64,000 nt of DNA, from positions 38,849 to 102,848 of the forward strand of contig ARYC01001207.1 in assembly GCA_000711775.1 (NCBI GenBank). Reading direction: 5' to 3'. The stretch comes from Oxytricha trifallax (Eukaryota > Ciliophora > Spirotrichea > Sporadotrichida > Oxytrichidae). Below are positions 59,922-64,000 of this stretch, piece by piece. Positions within the stretch are counted from its first letter, which is position 1, and each line of letters begins with the position of its first letter. The translations under genes were made by a program, and so were the position numbers. The notes under the pieces are model-generated. The model was given only the letters and a program-made list of their open reading frames with translations, made no database searches and was not told the origin of the DNA.

Positions 59922-60567
59922 GTGCCCATGACCATGACAATTGTGGCCATGGTACCATCACATGAAAATGTATGATTTCAGAGTTAATTCAACAAGCGAC
60001 GCCAAAATAGAGCATTGACCATAACCACCCCTCAATTCACCAGATATGTGTTCCCTAGGTCACTGCCCTCGTGGTCCTCGTGGCAAATGTGCATATGACC
60101 ATTACCACGAAGACCACGGTTTCATTACTTGAAAATACATGAGTTCAGTGTTAATTCGTCGAATGACGTCAAAATTGAGCAGTGGCATAACCACCATTCA
60201 ACTCACCAGTTACGTGCTCCGGTTGACACTTCATAGAGGTCTCGTGACTATGGTGACCATGACAATTACCACTGTACCAACACTTGAAAATGCAGGATTT
60301 CAGTGTTAATCAGTCGATTGACGTTAAATAGAGCAGTGACCACGAACATCCCAAACTCAACAGACTTTCACCCGTTAAGACTGTCCTTTTAGTCCTCATG
60401 ATAATTTTGACCGTCACCATGACCACGATGACAATAGTACCATCACTTGAAAATGCATTTTTCTTTGTTATTTTGTCGAATGACGTCAAAATAGAGCAGT
60501 GACCACGACCACGACCACGACCACTTCTCGATTCACCAGTTACATGATCCCGTGGTTTTAAAAACAT
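59922..60567. repeat. GC-rich tandem satellite, about 160-bp unit, four copies
   Basis: The anchor ACTTGAAAATGCAGGATTTC-type sequence recurs at about 59961, 60129, 60285 and 60449. Each is followed by GTTAATTCGTCGAATGACGTCAAAATAGAGCAGTGACC-type sequence (not identical between copies) and CTCAATTCACCAGTTACGTG. CCACGA trinucleotide-like runs are strongest in the last unit (60503-60522). The block is much less AT-rich than its surroundings. A minus-strand frame over it is judged spurious. Confidence 0.85.
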
Positions 60568-60653
60568 AGCTTAATTTATTAATTGATTGGATTTATTGAT
60601 AAGTTAAATAAATGGCCAAATATATTTATTCAATAATTTTTAATTTATAGCAA

Positions 60654-61073
60654 TATTGTAGGAATACATTTGATTTGGGAAAATGTATTAAAATTAAATG
60701 AATTAAATATTAAAATCATGGAAGTTATAAAATTCAAAGGGACTCAAAATTCAAATCTGAGTCGATTCTACGGTAGATCCCTCAATTTTATCTGGACTTT
60801 ACTATTGGTAATATTCCTGAATTATCCTAGGAAGCGAGATATTTTGATTTTGAGCTAACTCCCAAAAATTGTATAATGGGTTTTTCTCGCTTGGGAGATG
60901 AGATATAATCATTATGGCAATAATAATCACCGTCTTAATTTTAATGCGCTTTCCAAAGAGTATAATATTGTTAAGATTTGGAGACATTTTCTAAATACAT
61001 TACTGAAGGTAATTAATAATTAATTAATTTTAATTTTAATTCTTTTTCCCAAATCGAATGTATTCCTACAATA
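60654..61073. mobile_element. MITE-like element, about 50-bp inverted ends, TA-flanked
   Basis: The left tip TATTGTAGGAATACATTTGA and the right tip ending CGAATGTATTCCTACAATA are inverted copies, continuing through TTTGGGAAAA and an AT-rich run. Total about 420 bp. A 120-codon TGA-free frame crosses the interior but is unremarkable, given that only one stop codon exists. Confidence 0.75.
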
Positions 61074-61632
61074 AGTAATAAAAAAGCAAATATGAAATTG
61101 GATAAACATAATTCTAATCTCAAACATTCCTACTATAATTTAGATTAAATAGATTATAAGATTTATCATAAAACAATCATAAAATGAAAGAATAAATTAT
61201 TAATTGAGATTGCGCTAATTACTTTATAATAGAATAAACTTTTAGTAAAAATCATTTACTTTTTTATGTTATATTGATGATTAAAATATTTTAAATTAAG
61301 TCTTTTTCCAATACCAAAATGACTCAATAAAACCAATTAAAATCGAAAACAAACTCAATTATAATTTAACATAATTAGATAGAGAAATAAATTAAAATTA
61401 CAAAGATTTCACCTCAAAATCTAATAAATAATCGTAATAAAATATGTTGCAGAAGTCTTATTAAAGTGATAAAGGTTTAAGCGATGTGAAAAATTAACTT
61501 AAAAATTCAAAGTTATAAAATTATTTAGATATTTAATTTATAAAGTAAGTTCATGCAAATAAGGAAAGAAAAGGATCAAGTTCGTTTGAAAAATATACTC
61601 GTATTTATTAGATAATATCTATTTGTTAAATA

Positions 61633-62130
61633 AAAATTTTGGGGGGGAAAGTTTCCTGCACTTTTTTTTATTTTATGTAAAACTTAATATAAATCATAAA
61701 ATTAAAAATATTATGACTCACTTATATTAATAGGATTTTTATACATAATAGAAGTAGTTTAAAAAATATAGTCTAACTATATATAAGTTTTGAAAGAACA
61801 TATAAATTAAATTGAAATTTCAATAACAATTGGATACAATACTTGGAATTTACTTTAAAAATGAGAGGACAATATAATGGCTAAGATACAAAAACCAAAA
61901 AATATCAGATGAAATATGTCAAAAATTGGAATCTAAAAAGATATATTGACTAATTGATTAATAAATTAAGTATAATTAGTTCAATAAAATTCGTTCGGAA
62001 GTTGCATTATAGTTGTAATAAAAATATTTTTTTTTAGAAAAAAATAATTTTAAAAAAAGTGCAGGAAACTTTCCCTAAAATTTTTTTTTATCATAAACCG
62101 GTGCAGGAAACTTTCCCCCCCCAAAATTTT
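61633..62130. repeat. Inverted repeat element with GTGCAGGAAACTTTCCC ends
   Basis: The left tip AAAATTTTGGGGGGGAAAGT faces the right tip ACTTTCCCCCCCCAAAATTTT. The right side carries a second, internal copy of GTGCAGGAAACTTTCCC at about 62059. The interior is AT-rich and noncoding. Confidence 0.7.
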
Positions 62131-62611
62131 AAGCTATAAAATAATACAGAAAATACAAAATAATATCTAAACTAAGTTATAAAAAAAAACTAAATATAAT
62201 GTAGCTTAATAATTTATAATAACTATGTATATTTTAAAATATAATAAAATTTTTGTTTTTATAATTACATGTCTATTGTCTTATCATTTATTTTATATTT
62301 TCTAAAATAGAATTATTCTTTTAAAATCATATTTTTTTATAAATTAAGCATGATCAAATATCAAATTTAATCCAATTTAATCTTTAATAAAATTTATAAA
62401 TAATATAAACAAACTTAAAACACTAATACTTACTAAATAAAAACGAATTGTTTTATTTTTTCGCAATAATTTTTTATAAAATAAACATAAATATTAACGA
62501 AAATCAAAATAAAATTATTTTTTAAACTAATCTTAGGCTTTAAATGTTTAAATCAATTCAGATAATTAATAATAAAATTACATGAAATACTAAATGCAAA
62601 GAAAGTATTTA

Positions 62612-63145
62612 GCTAAAATAGCATATTTTTAGTAAAATTATTAAATAAATCAACTTTACTCATTTCTCTATATCAATATTAATTTTATTATACTTTTAGG
62701 TACTCTACCGCATTATAGCTGTTTTGCGGTAGAGTACCTTAATTATATTATTTTTGAAATAAATTAAATTTAAATGCTACAACCAAAAATGTAATTAAGT
62801 TTGTATAAAAAGTAATAAATAATTTTAAAAGTAGTTTAAAATTATTGTAATTTTTTTAAAGAGCTGATAAACCATTAATCATGAAATCTTGTTGCTATAT
62901 AAAGTCAATAATTATATTTATTCGAGTCATTTATTACTTTTAAAATTATTTATTACTTTTTATACAAACTTAATTAAATTTTTATTTGTAGCATTTAAAT
63001 TTAATATATTTCAAAAATAATATAATTAAGGTACTCTACCAAAAAAGAAATGTGGTAGAGTAGCTTAAAATATAATAAAATTAATATAGAAAAATGAGTA
63101 AAGTTGATTTATTTAATAATTTTACTAAAAATATGCTATTTTAGC
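62612..63145. repeat. Palindromic element with nested GGTACTCTACC hairpins
   Basis: Arms at about 62612-62832 and 62936-63145 are reverse complements. Within each arm a smaller hairpin GGTACTCTACC..GGTAGAGTACC (left, 62699-62739) or its degraded version (right, 63030-63065) is present. Noncoding. Confidence 0.75.
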
Positions 63146-63224
63146 CTATTCTTAATAATTTTAATTTCAAACTACTAAAAACCATGCAATTTACTCCAAC
63201 AATTAATAAATTAGCATTATTAAT

Positions 63225-64000
63225 CAAAACCCCAAAACCCTTTCAGTAGTTTGATTGAGTTTTTGATTGATAAAAGTAGACTATTAACGCATACTTTATT
63301 AGGGTTTATGTAGGGGTTTAATGTTTAAATATTAGTAATTTAAGTGAGTATATGCGAGGTTTGGGGTCAGTTTATAACAGTGAGTATATATATTTATTGT
63401 TTAAGTTGCGTTATAATTGCGATGATTATAGTGATCAACTCAAACCTATCCTAAATTACACATCTATAGCAAGGCTACTCCATAAATCTCCTGCTACTGT
63501 GAGGTCTCACTGTCTATTAGCATTGAATTTAAAGAGAAAGCATCTTAATTCTAAGCCTAAGAGACCCTTCAAATTTTAGCAGCATCATATTGAATATCTT
63601 ATTAATGATAAGACTCTTAAATTCTGGGCTCACTTCTCTCTAGCCTAGAGGGCTGTGATGTTTCATCGCCAATTTCCTGAGTTTAACATATCTCTTAATC
63701 GATAGCTAACATATATAAAAAGAACGGAATATCTTAAAAGACAGTCAATCGCATTAAGAGAGTGATTGACTTTAATGTTCCATTTTATAAGACTAATTTA
63801 AATTATATATTCGATTAAATGCAGAGGCCTTAAGAGCATAATATAAAATTCATACACGCTGATGAAGCTGTATTTACAGTCAATACCTATATATCAAGGT
63901 CTTGGTACAAGAGGTATAGTAATTTAGAAGTTTATGACTAAAAGGTTAAGGTATAAACTCATGCTATTCTTGGAGGAATAAGTGAAGATAGTGGCCTCGA
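63225..64000 (+). mobile_element. TBE transposon, 5' part, cut by window edge
   Basis: The tip CAAAACCCCAAAACCC at 63225 is preceded by AAT and followed by the same inverted-repeat sequence as the 25.5- and 51-kb copies. The transposase gene begins 127 bp in, as in those copies. The rest lies beyond the window. Confidence 0.93.
63352..64000 (+). CDS. TBE transposase, N-terminal part, frameshifted
   Basis: The start MRGLGSVYNSEYIYLLFKLR at 63352 leads through the HTH block YTSIARLLHKSPATVRSHC and FHRQFPEFNIS. A frameshift near 63695 leads to an early TGA near 63766, but the other frame continues the homology: RVIDFNVPFYK, then HADEAVFTVN with the first catalytic Asp. The gene runs off the right edge before the second Asp. 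Confidence 0.88.

Noticed and set aside
60310-60567. Arg/Gly-rich minus-strand frame
   Set aside because: It is produced by the CCACGA iterations of the satellite; the other satellite units do not keep the frame.
60670-61030. 120-codon TGA-free frame inside the TATTGTAGGAATAC MITE
   Set aside because: With TGA as the only stop, open frames of this size arise by chance in AT-rich DNA, and the sequence shows no protein-like bias.

Overview
Organism and code. The window looks like germline (micronuclear) DNA of a stichotrich/oxytrichid ciliate close to Oxytricha or Stylonychia. It is very AT-rich. Conserved proteins read through TAA and TAG as glutamine and end at TGA. Introns are short GT..AG. 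Four transposon copies carry C4A4/G4T4 telomere-like ends, the hallmark of telomere-bearing elements (TBEs). Conserved genes are broken up by AT-rich blocks that behave like internal eliminated sequences (IESs). A standard-code ORF search fragments nearly every gene, so the coding calls here come from reading with TGA as the only stop.

Layout. 1-5 kb: N/Q/S-rich genes, then a minus-strand coiled-coil gene. 5.2-8.2 kb: a damaged NBR1-like autophagy-receptor gene and a C2H2/MT-A70 methyltransferase gene. 8.4-13.4 kb: a TBE-family relic (transposase plus accessory ORF) beside an SF2 helicase-like gene. 13.4-15.8 kb: a MITE, an isolated PB1 module and a 1.35-kb palindrome. 16.0-20.9 kb: a DHX37/Dhr1-type DEAH helicase split by IES-like DNA. 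21-25.4 kb: a TPR-like gene, an N/Q-rich gene and fragments. 25.5-33.7 kb: one TBE with a second TBE inserted in its transposase gene. 33.9-42 kb: small unknown genes, a PHD-finger gene and a protein kinase. 43.1-46.8 kb: a multi-HMG-box, Q-rich gene. 48.2-49.2 kb: an intact MED31 gene and an unknown K/Q-rich frame. 49.35-50.56 kb: a second long palindrome with C/G runs. 51.1-55.2 kb: a complete TBE. 55.6-59.7 kb: a divergent TBE-superfamily relic without telomeric ends, between direct repeats. 59.9-60.6 kb: a GC-rich satellite of about 160 bp. 60.6-63.2 kb: MITE-like inverted repeats. 63.2 kb to the edge: the start of another TBE.

How it fits together. Every TBE-family copy has the same plan: transposase, then a convergent accessory ORF, then, divergent from that, a zinc-finger/kinase ORF. 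In the three TBEs seen whole, the two convergent stop codons are six bases apart and the accessory ORF carries a 36-nt intron at the same position.

Caution. Many genes carry single-base frameshifts (mostly apparent deletions, often in A-runs) and in-frame TGAs. The TGAs fall where homologues have Trp, Cys, Arg or Leu, so this is not one simple codon reassignment. Either these are decaying germline paralogues or part of the signal is uncorrected sequencing error. MED31 and most of the 51-kb TBE kinase frame are clean.
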